A stretch of 64,000 nucleotides of DNA from Streptomyces sp. HUAS ZL42 (GTDB lineage Bacteria; Actinomycetota; Actinomycetes; Streptomycetales; Streptomycetaceae): positions 5,553,001 to 5,617,000 of the forward strand of contig NZ_CP160403.1 of the NCBI RefSeq assembly GCF_040782645.1. Direction: 5' to 3'. Positions within the stretch are counted from its first letter, which is position 1, and the number at the start of each line of letters is the position of its first letter. The notes beneath the pieces were generated by a model that worked only from the letters and a program-made list of their open reading frames with translations, made no database searches and had not been told where the DNA came from. Both the position numbers and the translations under genes were made by a program. Shown here piece after piece: positions 1 through 7,795 of this stretch.

Positions 1-236
1 CGGACGCGTGGAGTTCGGCGCGGTCGAGTTCGGTCGCGCCGGAGTCGGAGCCGCAGCCCGCGACGCCCGCCGAGGGAACGCAGGAGCCGCCGTCCGGCGA
101 GGAGGACAAATCCACCGCGGACGGGCGCACCGACGCGCGTCGCGCCGCGTCCGCGCGCCGGGCGCGCGGACGCGGACGCACACCGTTGTTCGACCAGTAC
201 GAGGACGGCGAGCGGCCGCGCGCGGCCAACGAGTGA
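1..236 (+). CDS. C-terminal end of an unidentified protein (5' end outside window)
   Basis: An open frame enters from the left edge and stops with TGA at 234-236. The visible 77 or so residues are low in complexity: a Ser/Pro/Glu-rich stretch, then a basic Arg/Ala block, ending LFDQYEDGERPRAANE. This looks like a disordered, charged tail rather than a folded domain. The family cannot be named because the body of the protein lies outside the window. Strand and frame are supported by the codon pattern (G/C at third positions) and by the clean stop ahead of the tRNA promoter region. Confidence 0.5.
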   Translation, partial: DAWSSARSSSVAPESEPQPATPAEGTQEPPSGEEDKSTADGRTDARRAASARRARGRGRTPLFDQYEDGERPRAANE

Positions 237-316
237 TCGCGAACGCCCCTGGCGATCACCGGTAGGCCTCCCGACGGAGGCTCAGGTGCTCCGCCGCTGG
301 TCGGCGCGGAACGGAT

Positions 317-346
317 TTCCAAGCACCCGGACGAGGATGCTAGAGT
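317..346 (+). promoter_or_regulatory. Possible promoter of tRNA-Ala
   Basis: A TAGAGT hexamer at 341-346 sits 14 nt before the tRNA, in the right place for a -10 element (Streptomyces favours TAGRRT). The -35 match is weak (TTCCAA, 317-322). This is inference from spacing and hexamer resemblance only. Confidence 0.35.
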
Positions 347-360
347 TTCACTCGTTGCAA

Positions 361-434
361 GGGCCTGTGGCGCAGTCCGGTAGCGCACCTCGTTCGCATC
401 GAGGGGGCCAGGGGTTCAAATCCCCTCAGGTCCA
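361..434 (+). tRNA. tRNA-Ala, anticodon CGC
   Basis: The cloverleaf folds fully. The 7-bp acceptor stem GGGCCTG/CAGGTCC contains the G3:U70 wobble pair that is the alanine identity element. The anticodon stem CCTCG/CGAGG closes a 7-nt loop TTCGCAT with anticodon CGC, reading GCG codons. The T arm is GGGG-TTCAAAT-CCCC. Position 434 is the discriminator A; CCA is not encoded. GCG is a heavily used Ala codon in this high-GC genome. Confidence 0.95.
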
Positions 435-440
435 CGCAGC

Positions 441-476
441 ATGGAGCCCCGTCGGCAGTCGCCGACGGGGCTCCAT
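441..476 (+). terminator. Strong hairpin terminator after tRNA-Ala
   Basis: A perfect 16-bp stem (441-456 with 461-476) closes a 4-nt AGTC loop. It starts 7 nt after the tRNA. There is no T-run, as is usual for Streptomyces terminators. It also stands at the 3' end of the FtsX fragment on the other strand and may serve both directions. Confidence 0.8.
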
Positions 477-505
477 CGTGTTGTGCGGTGGGTCACTGAC
501 GTGTG

Positions 506-1262
506 CCCACCGCCCAGGGCCGGCCACGGGAGGGTGAGCGGGGCCGGGGCCGACAGCAGGTGCAGGGCGCCGCGCATGCCGAGCGGGTTGAGGACCGTCA
601 CCAGCAGGCCCAGCAGTGCACCGACCGCGACGACGGTCACGGCCTCCGCGGCGACCAGGCGCAGCACCTGACCGGTGGTGGCTCCGGCCGGCCGCAGGGC
701 CGTGAGTTCGCGGGTCCGGTCGGAGGTGGCCATGAGCAGGGTGTTGGCGAGCGCGATGCCGGTGTGGAGGAGGGCGATGCCCAGGACGAGGAGCACGCCG
801 AGCCGGGTCGTGCCCTTGGTCTCCGGGTAACTGGACCTCGTCCACTGGGCCTTGGTGAACACCTGCGCCTGCGACGACGCTCGCAGGGCCTTGCGCAGGG
901 CCCGCTCCACCGCGGGCGCCTCCGCCCCGTCCTTGACCCGCACGTCGATCCGGTCCACCGGTGCGCGCGGGGCGTTGGCCGCGGTGACGTACACGCCGTT
1001 GTCGCTCGGTGCCGGTGGCCGGTACCGCGGCGATCCGCAGCGACCTGCGCGTGCCGTCGCCGAGCCGGACCCGCACGCGCTGTCCGACCGTGTGCTGTGC
1101 CCACTCCTCGTTGACGACGATCGAGTCGTCGTCCAGGTCGGCGACCCGGCCGGCCGTCACCGGCAGCCGTACGGTGTCGGCGAGAAGGGCCGGATCGGCC
1201 GCGCGCGCCCCGGACTTGACGAGGGCCACGCCGTCCTCGAGGACAACACCGCTGTCGAGGAG
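506..1262 (-). pseudogene. Fragment of an FtsX-like ABC transporter permease (pseudogene)
   Basis: Reading leftwards, the downstream part (994 to about 506) encodes an FtsX/MacB-type permease C-terminal region: a periplasmic segment (RIDVRVKDGAEAPAVERAL), a membrane helix (LGVLLVLGIALLHTGIALAN), the family motif DRTRELTALRPAGAT and a second helix, stopping at LPWPALGG. The last helix of the family is missing and the frame runs on into unrelated sequence. The upstream part (about 1262 to 1005; VALVKSGARAADPALLADTV...EEWAQHTVGQRVRV) is in a different frame, so a frameshift lies near 1000-1010. The 5' half of the gene, with the first helix, is absent. The gene is therefore truncated at both ends and frameshifted. 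Confidence 0.75.
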
Positions 1263-1312
1263 CTGGGGGAGACCTCGGCGCCCGGCACCACGGGGGAGAG
1301 AGCCGGGCGGCC

Positions 1313-1768
1313 CCGGCTGCACGCGGCCGTGCGGTTGCGTGAGGAACGGCCCGCGCTGCCGGTGCTGGTGCTCAGCCAGTTCGTGCAGCGGGCGTACGCC
1401 GCCGACCTGCTCGACTCCGGAGACGGGACCGCTGTGGGCTATCTGCTCAAGGACCGGGTGGGACAGGTCGAGGAGTTCGTGCACGCGCTGGGAGAGGTCG
1501 CGGCCGGTGGGACGGCCGTCGACCCCGAAGTCGTACGACAGCTGCTGCGCCGCCGCCGGGATCCGCTCGCGTGGCTCACCCCGCGGGAGCGGGAGGTGCT
1601 GGCGCTGGTCGCCGAGGGCAGGTCCAACGGTGCGATCGCGCGCCAACTGGTGGTGTCCGAGGCGGCCGTCGGCAAGCACATCGGCTCCATCCTCACCAAG
1701 CTCGACCTCGTTTGGCCGAGGAGACCCACCGCAGGGTCCTGGCGGTGCTCGCCTTCCTACGGGCCTGA
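1313..1768 (+). pseudogene. Fragment of a NarL/LuxR-type response regulator (pseudogene)
   Basis: The fragment starts inside the receiver domain (AAVRLREERPALPVLVLSQF...AVGYLLKDRV) and has no start codon; the phosphoacceptor half of the receiver is missing. A complete LuxR helix-turn-helix follows (LTPREREVLALVAEGRSNGAIARQLVVSEAAVGKHIGSI). After LTKLDL at about 1709 the frame breaks; the expected family ending AEETHRRVLAVLAFLRA resumes at 1715 in another frame and stops at 1766-1768. It is thus 5'-truncated and carries a frameshift. Its 5' end abuts the 5' end of the opposing FtsX fragment. Confidence 0.8.
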
Positions 1769-1842
1769 GGCCGGCCAACCGCCGCACATCATGGGCTCGG
1801 CTGACGCACGGGCTGCACGGCACGGCGCGCCGCCGGCCGTGC

Positions 1843-2328
1843 TCACAGCGGCTTCGCGAAGCACCGGCTCGCCTCGTGGAAGCGGTAGTAGCCGAACTTG
1901 GTGCACGGCTCGTACCCGCTGGAGACGTAGAGGGCGATGGCCTCCGGCTGCTTGTCGCCCGTCTCCAGGACCATGCGGGCACGGCCGGCCGCGCGGGCGT
2001 CCTCCTCGAGGGCGGCCAGGATGCGTCTGGCGAGGCCCCGGCCGCGCATCTGCGCCATGACGAACATCCGCTTGAGCTCCGCGTCCCCGTCGAGGTTGCC
2101 CTCCGCGTTGGCGTTCTGGGCACGCCAGCCGCCCGTGGCCACGGGGCGGCCGGTCTCGTCGTACGCGATCAGGTACACGCCGTTCGGCGGCTCGAAGTCC
2201 GCCGGGTTGAGGGGAGTGGCGTCGCCGCCGTCGCCGTAGCGGACGTGGTACTCGGCCTGTACCTCGTCGTTGAGCTTGACGGCGTCGGGGTGGTCGAAGG
2301 AGACGCGGCGTATATTCATGCTGGTCAC
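1843..2328 (-). CDS. GNAT-family N-acetyltransferase
   Basis: The 161-residue protein is a single GNAT domain and should transfer an acetyl group from acetyl-CoA to an amine; the substrate is unknown. The acetyl-CoA loop is visible as MRGRGLA (about 94-100), after the beta-strand AELKRMFVMAQ, and the C-terminal strand/helix GYEPCTKFGYYRFHEASR is typical. ATG at 2328 was used; an ATG three codons on is also possible. It is transcribed divergently from xthA with about 60 bp between them and has no visible operon partner. Confidence 0.85.
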   Translation of the reverse strand: MTSMNIRRVSFDHPDAVKLNDEVQAEYHVRYGDGGDATPLNPADFEPPNGVYLIAYDETGRPVATGGWRAQNANAEGNLDGDAELKRMFVMAQMRGRGLARRILAALEEDARAAGRARMVLETGDKQPEAIALYVSSGYEPCTKFGYYRFHEASRCFAKPL

Positions 2329-2387
2329 TGTACATCTATGCGATATCGGGGTCCGGGCTCCATCCAGTGTGCCGGTATCGTGCCCGC

Positions 2388-3191
2388 GTGCTGACCGTGA
2401 CCAGTGTGAACGTGAATGGACTGCGCGCCGCCGCGAAGAAGGGCTTCGTGGAGTGGCTCGCCGGGACCTCCGCCGATGTGCTCTGCCTGCAGGAGGTGCG
2501 CGCGGAGCCGCAGCAGTTGCCGGAGCACGTCCGCGCCCCGGAGGGCTGGCACGTGGTGCACGCGCCCGCCGCCGCCAAGGGCCGCGCCGGCGTCTCCCTC
2601 TACACCCGTCGCGAGCCCGACCGGGTCCGCGTCGGCTGGGGCTCGGCCGAGTTCGACGGCAGCGGGCGGTACGTCGAGGTGGACCTGCCGGGTGTCACGG
2701 TCGCCTCCCTCTACCTGCCGTCCGGCGAGGTCGGCACCGAGCGCCAGGACGAGAAGGTCCGCTTCATGGGCGAGTTCCTCGCCCACCTCAAGGAACTGCG
2801 CGAGCGGTCCGCCGCCGACGGCCGCGAGGTCCTCGTCTGCGGCGACTGGAACATCGCCCACCAGCAGGCCGACCTCAGGAACTGGCGCGGCAACACCAAG
2901 AACTCCGGCTTCCTGCCGGAGGAACGGGAGTGGCTGGGGCGGGTCTTCGATCCGGCGGACGGTGGCTACGTCGACGTCGTACGGTCGCTGCATCCGGACG
3001 TGGAGGGGCCGTACACGTGGTGGTCGTACCGTGGGCGGGCCTTCGACCACGACACGGGTTGGCGCATCGACCTCCATGTCTCGACGCCGCGTCTGGCGGC
3101 CAGGGCCGTCAAGGGCCTGGTGGAGCGGGCGGCCACGCACGCCGAACGCTGGTCGGACCACGCGCCGGTGACCGTCGTCTACGACCTCTAG
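2388..3191 (+). CDS. xthA: Exodeoxyribonuclease III
   Basis: The 267-residue protein belongs to the exonuclease III / AP-endonuclease family, which cuts DNA 5' to abasic sites and trims 3' ends in base excision repair. The family catalytic residues are visible: Asn8 in SVNVNG, Glu36 in LQEVRAE, Asp153/Asn155 in GDWNIAH and Asp257-His258 in SDHAPV. The GTG at 2388 was chosen because the conserved N-terminal strand begins there; an ATG seven codons upstream would add an unconserved tail. The stop codon directly abuts that of the convergent MerR gene. Confidence 0.92.
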   Translation: MLTVTSVNVNGLRAAAKKGFVEWLAGTSADVLCLQEVRAEPQQLPEHVRAPEGWHVVHAPAAAKGRAGVSLYTRREPDRVRVGWGSAEFDGSGRYVEVDLPGVTVASLYLPSGEVGTERQDEKVRFMGEFLAHLKELRERSAADGREVLVCGDWNIAHQQADLRNWRGNTKNSGFLPEEREWLGRVFDPADGGYVDVVRSLHPDVEGPYTWWSYRGRAFDHDTGWRIDLHVSTPRLAARAVKGLVERAATHAERWSDHAPVTVVYDL

Positions 3192-3857
3192 CTAGTCGCG
3201 CTTGCGCAGCCGTCGGTCCAGCGCCAGTGACAGCTCCGCCTCCACCACGCTCCGGGCCAGGGGTCGCAGTCGTTGCAGGTCCTCCTCGGGGCCGTGTCGC
3301 AGGACCAGGTCTGCGAAGAGTTCCGCGAGGGCGTCCACGTGCTCGCGGACTCGTTTGCCCGCCGTAAGCACCTCGGCGAGCGGGATGCCCTCGCGGACCA
3401 GGGCGGAGGACACGTCCAGCAGCCGGCGGCTGATGTGGACGATCTCGTCGCCGTCGGTGCCGAGGTAGCCGAGTTCCATGGCGGCGGCGAGGTTCTCCGG
3501 GGTGACCTCGCCCTCGAAGCGGGCGGCGAGCTCCTCGGGGCTGAGGCGGACGGGTTCCTCCTCGGTGGGGGCGTCGACGCCGAGCAGGTCGGCGACGTCC
3601 CGGCCCTGGTCGAGGGCCTCCGCGAGTTCCGCGATGCCGCTGAGGGTGTGGCCGCGTTCCAGCAGTGCCGAGATGGTTCGCAGGCGGGCCAGGTGGTGGT
3701 CGTCGTACCAGGCGATGCGGCCCTCGCGGCGGGGCGGCGGGATCAGCCTGCGTTCGCGGTAGAAGCGCAGGGTGCGCACGGTGATGCCGGCCAGCCGGGC
3801 CAGCTCCTCCATGCGGTACTCGCGGGGTCCGTCGCGTCGTTCTCCCTCTTCTGCCAC
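3192..3857 (-). CDS. MerR-family transcriptional regulator
   Basis: The 221-residue protein has an N-terminal MerR winged helix (YRMEELARLAGITVRTLRFYRERRLIPPPRREGRIAWYD, about 14-50), the dimerisation helix (LARLRTISALLERGHTLSGI) and a long alpha-helical effector domain with no metal-binding cysteines, so it probably senses an organic ligand. It is divergent from the monooxygenase operon. The intervening 132 bp hold a 24-bp near-perfect palindrome (3939-3962) close to the operon start, which suggests that it controls that operon; this is inference from position. Confidence 0.85.
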   Translation of the reverse strand: MAEEGERRDGPREYRMEELARLAGITVRTLRFYRERRLIPPPRREGRIAWYDDHHLARLRTISALLERGHTLSGIAELAEALDQGRDVADLLGVDAPTEEEPVRLSPEELAARFEGEVTPENLAAAMELGYLGTDGDEIVHISRRLLDVSSALVREGIPLAEVLTAGKRVREHVDALAELFADLVLRHGPEEDLQRLRPLARSVVEAELSLALDRRLRKRD

Positions 3858-3938
3858 GTCGGCAGCCTATGGTGTGCCGCCGGGACTTTCCTTGCCCCCG
3901 CCCCCTACCGCTCAGTACGGAGCTGCTCTACGCTCCCA

Positions 3939-3962
3939 TTGCGCCAGTGTTCACTGGCACAA
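3939..3962. promoter_or_regulatory. Palindromic operator ahead of the monooxygenase operon
   Basis: The 11-nt arms TTGCGCCAGTG and CACTGGCACAA flank TT, with one mismatch; the inner 16 bp (GCCAGTG-TT-CACTGGC) are perfect. It lies 27 bp before the monooxygenase ATG in the divergent MerR-operon gap, so MerR is the natural candidate binder. The left arm begins with a -35-like TTGCGC. Confidence 0.6.
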
Positions 3963-3989
3963 TCATGGGCTATGCGTGGAGGCTTCGGG

Positions 3990-5558
3990 ATGGCCGAGCA
4001 CGAGCACGAACGCGTCGAGCACGTACGGGTGGCAGTGGTCGGATCAGGGTTCGGCGGGCTGGGGGCCGCCGTACGGCTGCGGCGCGAGGGCGTCACCGAC
4101 TTCGTCGTCCTGGAGCGGGCCGGCGGCGTCGGCGGCACCTGGCGGGACAACAGCTATCCGGGCTGTGCCTGTGACGTGCCGTCCCATCTGTACTCGTTCT
4201 CGTTCGCGCCCAACCCCGACTGGCCGCGCACCTTCTCCGGTCAGGAGCACATCCGCGCCTACCTCGAGCACGTCGCGGACGTCTTCCGGCTGCGTCCGCA
4301 CATCCGCTTCGACTCGGAGGTGAAGCGGATGACCTGGAACGCCGAGCGGCTGTGCTGGGACATCGAGACCAGCGGCGGGCGCCTGTCCGCGGACGTCGTC
4401 GTCTCCGCCACCGGACCGCTGTCCGACCCGAAGATCCCCGACATCCCGGGCCTCGACTCCTTCCCCGGCAAGGTGTTCCACTCCGCCCGCTGGGACCATG
4501 ACCACGACCTGCGCGGCAAGCGGGTCGCCATGGTCGGCACGGGCGCCTCCGCCATCCAGATCGTGCCGTCCATCCAGCCGGACGTCTCGCGCCTCACGCT
4601 CTTCCAGCGCACCCCGCCCTGGGTGATGCCCCGGGTCGACCGGGCGATCACCGACGCGGAGCGCCGGCTGCACCGGAGCCTGCCCTTCACCACGCAGCTG
4701 CGGCGCGGACTCCTGTGGGGAATCCGGGAGCTGCAGGTCCAGGCGTTCACCAAGCATCCCAACGAGCTGGGTCTGGTCGAGCAGTTGGCCAAGCGCAACA
4801 TGGCCCGCTCCATCAAGGACCCGGACCTGCGCGCCAAACTCACCCCCGACTACCGCATCGGCTGCAAGCGGATCCTGCTGTCCAGCGACTACTATCCGGC
4901 GCTCGCGCAGCCGAACGTGGACCTGGTGGCGAGCGGGCTGAGTGAGATCCGCGGCTCGACCCTCGTCGCCGCCGACGGCAGTGAGGCCGAGGTCGACGCG
5001 ATCGTCTTCGGAACGGGCTTCCACGTCACCGACATGCCCATCGCCGAACGGGTCGTGGGCGCTGACGGGCGCACGCTGGCCGAGGCCTGGAAGGGTGGCA
5101 TGGAGGCGCTGCGCGGTGCGTCCGCGGCCGGCTTCCCCAACTGGATGTCGATCATCGGGCCCAACACCGGGCTCGGGAACTCCTCGATGATCCTGATGAT
5201 CGAGTCCCAGCTGAACTACATGGCCGACTTCGTACGGCAGCTGGACGTGCTGGGCGGACGCGCGGCCCTCGACGCCCGTCCGAGCGCCGTGCACGCCTGG
5301 AACCGTCGCGTGCAGGAGCGCATGAAGCGCACGGTCTGGAACACGGGCGGCTGCACCAGCTGGTACCTGGACGCGAGCGGCCGCAACACCACCATCTGGC
5401 CGGGCACCACGAGCGAGTTCCGGCGCGCGACACGGCGTGTGGACCTGGCGGAGTACGAGGTGCTGCGCCCGCAGGCCGACGAGAGCGCCGACGCGGACGG
5501 TGCACGGCCCACGAGCCGGAGCGCAGGCGCGAAGAAGGGCGCGGAGGTGGCATCGTGA
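3990..5558 (+). CDS. Baeyer-Villiger-type flavin monooxygenase
   Basis: The 522-residue flavoprotein should insert oxygen next to a carbonyl (ketone to ester) with FAD and NADPH. It shows the FAD Rossmann motif GSGFGG (18-23), the GGVGGTW motif (45-51), the Baeyer-Villiger fingerprint FxGxxxHxxxW-D (F158, G160, H164, W168, D169) and the NADPH motif GTGASA (183-188). ATG at 3990 was chosen because GGAGG lies 7 nt ahead; an in-frame ATG at 3972 lacks such a site. It is the first gene of three overlapping genes (GTGA overlap with the hydrolase). The trio recalls the mycobacterial mymA operon (monooxygenase, lipase, dehydrogenase). The C-terminal 40 residues are charged and low in complexity. Confidence 0.88.
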   Translation: MAEHEHERVEHVRVAVVGSGFGGLGAAVRLRREGVTDFVVLERAGGVGGTWRDNSYPGCACDVPSHLYSFSFAPNPDWPRTFSGQEHIRAYLEHVADVFRLRPHIRFDSEVKRMTWNAERLCWDIETSGGRLSADVVVSATGPLSDPKIPDIPGLDSFPGKVFHSARWDHDHDLRGKRVAMVGTGASAIQIVPSIQPDVSRLTLFQRTPPWVMPRVDRAITDAERRLHRSLPFTTQLRRGLLWGIRELQVQAFTKHPNELGLVEQLAKRNMARSIKDPDLRAKLTPDYRIGCKRILLSSDYYPALAQPNVDLVASGLSEIRGSTLVAADGSEAEVDAIVFGTGFHVTDMPIAERVVGADGRTLAEAWKGGMEALRGASAAGFPNWMSIIGPNTGLGNSSMILMIESQLNYMADFVRQLDVLGGRAALDARPSAVHAWNRRVQERMKRTVWNTGGCTSWYLDASGRNTTIWPGTTSEFRRATRRVDLAEYEVLRPQADESADADGARPTSRSAGAKKGAEVAS

Positions 5559-6472
5559 GTCGTCCGACTCCTGTGGCATCCGGCCCGTACGCCCCTCCCG
5601 TCCCCGTCCGCGAGCTGATCGCCGTCTCTGCCGACGGCGCCCGATTGCACGTCGAGGTGCACGGCTCCGAGAGTGCGCCCCCGGTCGTGCTCGCCCACGG
5701 CTGGACCTGCTCCACGGCCTTCTGGGCGGCGCAGATCCGCGATCTGGCCGTCGACCACCGGGTCATCGCCTACGACCAGCGCGGCCACGGACGCACCCCG
5801 GCGAGCCCGGCCTGCACCACGGACGCGCTCGCCGACGACCTCGAAGCCGTACTGAGGGCGACCCTCGCGCCGGGCGAGAGGGCTGTGATCGCCGGACACT
5901 CCATGGGCGGCATGACGGTGATCGCCGCCTCCGTCCGCCCCGCTTTCCGGGAGCACGCGGCGGCCGTTCTGCTGTGCAGCACGGGCAGTTCGCGGCTGGT
6001 CGCCGAGTCGACCGTCGTACCGATCCGCGCGGGACGGTTGCGGACCTGGCTGACCCGGCACATCCTCGGGTCGCGGGCGCCGCTCGGTCCGGTCACGCCG
6101 ATCGCCCGGCGGATCCTCAAGTACGCCACCATGGGCGCCGGTTCGACGCCGCACATGGTCGAGGCGTGCGCCCGGATCGTGCACGCCTGCCCGCGCAGAG
6201 TGCGGTACGCGTGGTCGCACGTGCTCGATCTGCTGGATCTCGACGCCGGGGTACGGCAGTTGGAGGTGCCGACGGCCGTGGTCGTCGGTACGGCCGACCG
6301 GCTGACCCCGCCCGTGCACGCGCGCTCGCTGGCCGCCGCGCTGCCGACGTGCGTCGGACTCACCGAACTGCCGGGGCTCGGCCACATGACGCCGGTGGAG
6401 GCGCCCGAGCTGGTGACCGGGAAGATCAGGGAACTCGCCACCACGTACACACGGTTGAAGGAGGGCGCATGA
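5555..6472 (+). CDS. Alpha/beta-hydrolase, probable esterase
   Basis: The 305-residue alpha/beta-hydrolase has the oxyanion motif HGW (48-50), nucleophile Ser116 in GHSMGG, acid Asp248 in GTADRLTP and His277 in GLGHMTP: a complete triad. Placed between a Baeyer-Villiger monooxygenase and a short-chain dehydrogenase, it probably hydrolyses the ester or lactone that the monooxygenase makes. GTG at 5555 overlaps the monooxygenase stop by 4 bp, implying translational coupling. Confidence 0.85.
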   Translation: MSRPTPVASGPYAPPVPVRELIAVSADGARLHVEVHGSESAPPVVLAHGWTCSTAFWAAQIRDLAVDHRVIAYDQRGHGRTPASPACTTDALADDLEAVLRATLAPGERAVIAGHSMGGMTVIAASVRPAFREHAAAVLLCSTGSSRLVAESTVVPIRAGRLRTWLTRHILGSRAPLGPVTPIARRILKYATMGAGSTPHMVEACARIVHACPRRVRYAWSHVLDLLDLDAGVRQLEVPTAVVVGTADRLTPPVHARSLAAALPTCVGLTELPGLGHMTPVEAPELVTGKIRELATTYTRLKEGA

Positions 6473-7365
6473 GCAGGGTGAGCCTCGAAGGCCGGGTCGC
6501 GGTCGTCACGGGGGCCGCGCGGGGCGTCGGCGAGCTGCTCGCCCGCAAGCTCTCCGCGCGCGGGGCGAAGGTGGCCCTGGTCGGCCTGGAGCCCGACGCG
6601 CTCAAGCAGGTCTCCGAGCGGCTGCACGGCGACAGCGACCACTGGTACGCCGACGTCACCGACCACGAGGCCATGGCGCGGGTCGCGGTGGAGGTCGAGG
6701 AGCGGTTCGGGAAGGTCGACATCGTGGTCGCCAACGCGGGTGTCGCCAGCGGCGGTCCTTTCGCCGGCTCCGACCCGGAGGCCTGGCGGCGGGTGATCGA
6801 GGTCAACCTCATCGGGTCGGCGGTGACGGCCCGGGCCTTCCTGCCGGCGCTGATGAAGAGCCGGGGATACCTGCTGCAGATCGCCTCGCTCGCGGCCATC
6901 ACTCCGGCGCCCATGATGACGGCGTACTGCGCCTCCAAGTCGGGCGTGGAGGCGTACGCGCACAGCCTGCGCGCCGAGGTCGGCCACCAGGGCGTCAAGG
7001 TCGGTGTCGCCTATCTGTCGTGGACCGACACCGACATGGTGCGCGGGGCCGACCAGGACGAGGTGATGCGGGAACTCAGGGAGCGGCTGCCGTGGCCGTC
7101 CAACAAGACCTATCCGCTGGGGCCTTCGGTGGACCGGATCGTGGCCGGGATCGAGCGGCGGTCGAGCCATGTGTACGGACAGTGGTGGCTGCGGGGGATG
7201 CAGGGGGTGCGCGGGTATCTGCCCGGCATCATCGGAACGGTGGGACAGCGGGAGATGAGGCGGTTCGCCGGCCGGCTGGAAGGCGTGCGGACGGGACTGG
7301 TCGGCGCGGGCGGAGCAGCCGACGAACAGGCCCGTGAACAGGCCCGCGCTACGCACCGTAGTTGA
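6469..7365 (+). CDS. Short-chain dehydrogenase/reductase
   Basis: The 298-residue classical SDR has the cofactor motif TGAARGVG (14-21), NAG (89-91) and catalytic Ser140, Tyr153 and Lys157 (YCASK). It probably interconverts an alcohol and a ketone with NAD(P)H. The family core is about 250 residues; the C-terminal extension contains an amphipathic or membrane-associating stretch (QWWLRGMQGVRGYLPGIIG) seen in SDRs acting on lipids. ATG at 6469 overlaps the hydrolase stop by 4 bp. Together the operon could run alcohol to ketone, ketone to ester, ester to acid plus alcohol. Confidence 0.85.
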   Translation: MSRVSLEGRVAVVTGAARGVGELLARKLSARGAKVALVGLEPDALKQVSERLHGDSDHWYADVTDHEAMARVAVEVEERFGKVDIVVANAGVASGGPFAGSDPEAWRRVIEVNLIGSAVTARAFLPALMKSRGYLLQIASLAAITPAPMMTAYCASKSGVEAYAHSLRAEVGHQGVKVGVAYLSWTDTDMVRGADQDEVMRELRERLPWPSNKTYPLGPSVDRIVAGIERRSSHVYGQWWLRGMQGVRGYLPGIIGTVGQREMRRFAGRLEGVRTGLVGAGGAADEQAREQARATHRS

Positions 7366-7454
7366 TCGAAATGCGGCCTGTGTCCTGCCGTGCAAATCTG
7401 GTCGAGGCCCCAACAGGGGGCCAATCCCCCCACCCACCACGGGAGTGAACCCAC

Positions 7455-7637
7455 ATGGGTATGAAGGACCAGTTCCAGGACAAGTCCGAGCAGTGGCAGC
7501 AGCAGGCCAAGCACAAGGCCCAGCAGGCCAAGGAGCAGGCTCAGCAGCGTGGCCGGCAGCGTGGTGAGCGCGACGAGGAGTCCGAGCGGATGGAGCGGGA
7601 GGACGAGGACCGCTTCAGCCAGGACTACGACGCGTAG
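7455..7637 (+). CDS. Small hydrophilic Gln/Lys/Glu-rich protein
   Basis: The 60-residue protein is made almost wholly of Gln, Lys, Glu, Arg and Asp, with an Ala-Gln-Lys helical repeat (KAQQAKEQAQQRG) and an acidic end (DEDRFSQDYDA). It should be a soluble, possibly disordered or coiled protein. GGGAG lies 9 nt before ATG, and a strong terminator follows, so it looks like a real single-gene unit. Comparable small stress-type (CsbD-like) proteins are known, but the match is only in composition. Function unknown. Confidence 0.65.
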   Translation: MGMKDQFQDKSEQWQQQAKHKAQQAKEQAQQRGRQRGERDEESERMEREDEDRFSQDYDA

Positions 7638-7671
7638 CCGCTGCGCTCGGCTTTGGCCGATGACGTGACGT

Positions 7672-7703
7672 GGGGTGCCCTTCTTTTGGGGCACCCCATG
7701 TTT
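7672..7703 (+). terminator. Terminator after the small hydrophilic protein
   Basis: A GGGGTGCCC stem (7672-7680) pairs with GGGCACCCC (7689-7697) around an 8-nt T-rich loop and is followed by ATGTTTTT, a rare T-run in this genome. Confidence 0.75.
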
Positions 7704-7748
7704 TTGCCGGCGTTTTGGGTGCGTTGTCGGGTGCGGCCTTGTGGGGTT

Positions 7749-7772
7749 TGTCGCGCGGTTCCCCGCGCCCGT
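7749..7772. repeat. Copy of a common Streptomyces intergenic repeat
   Basis: The sequence TCGCGCGGTTCCCCGCGCCC is a short dyad (GCGCGG/CCGCGC around TTCC) that I recognise as a frequent intergenic element in Streptomyces genomes. It lies between the small-protein terminator and the tricorn stop codon. Confidence 0.5.
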
Positions 7773-7795
7773 TGGTAAGTCCGTCTTGCCCCTTG

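Noticed and set aside
426..2123. One continuous 565-codon minus-strand gene
   Set aside because: It joins shadow sequence of the acetyltransferase and of the LuxR fragment to part of the FtsX fragment; only the FtsX-like middle has homology, and that changes frame.
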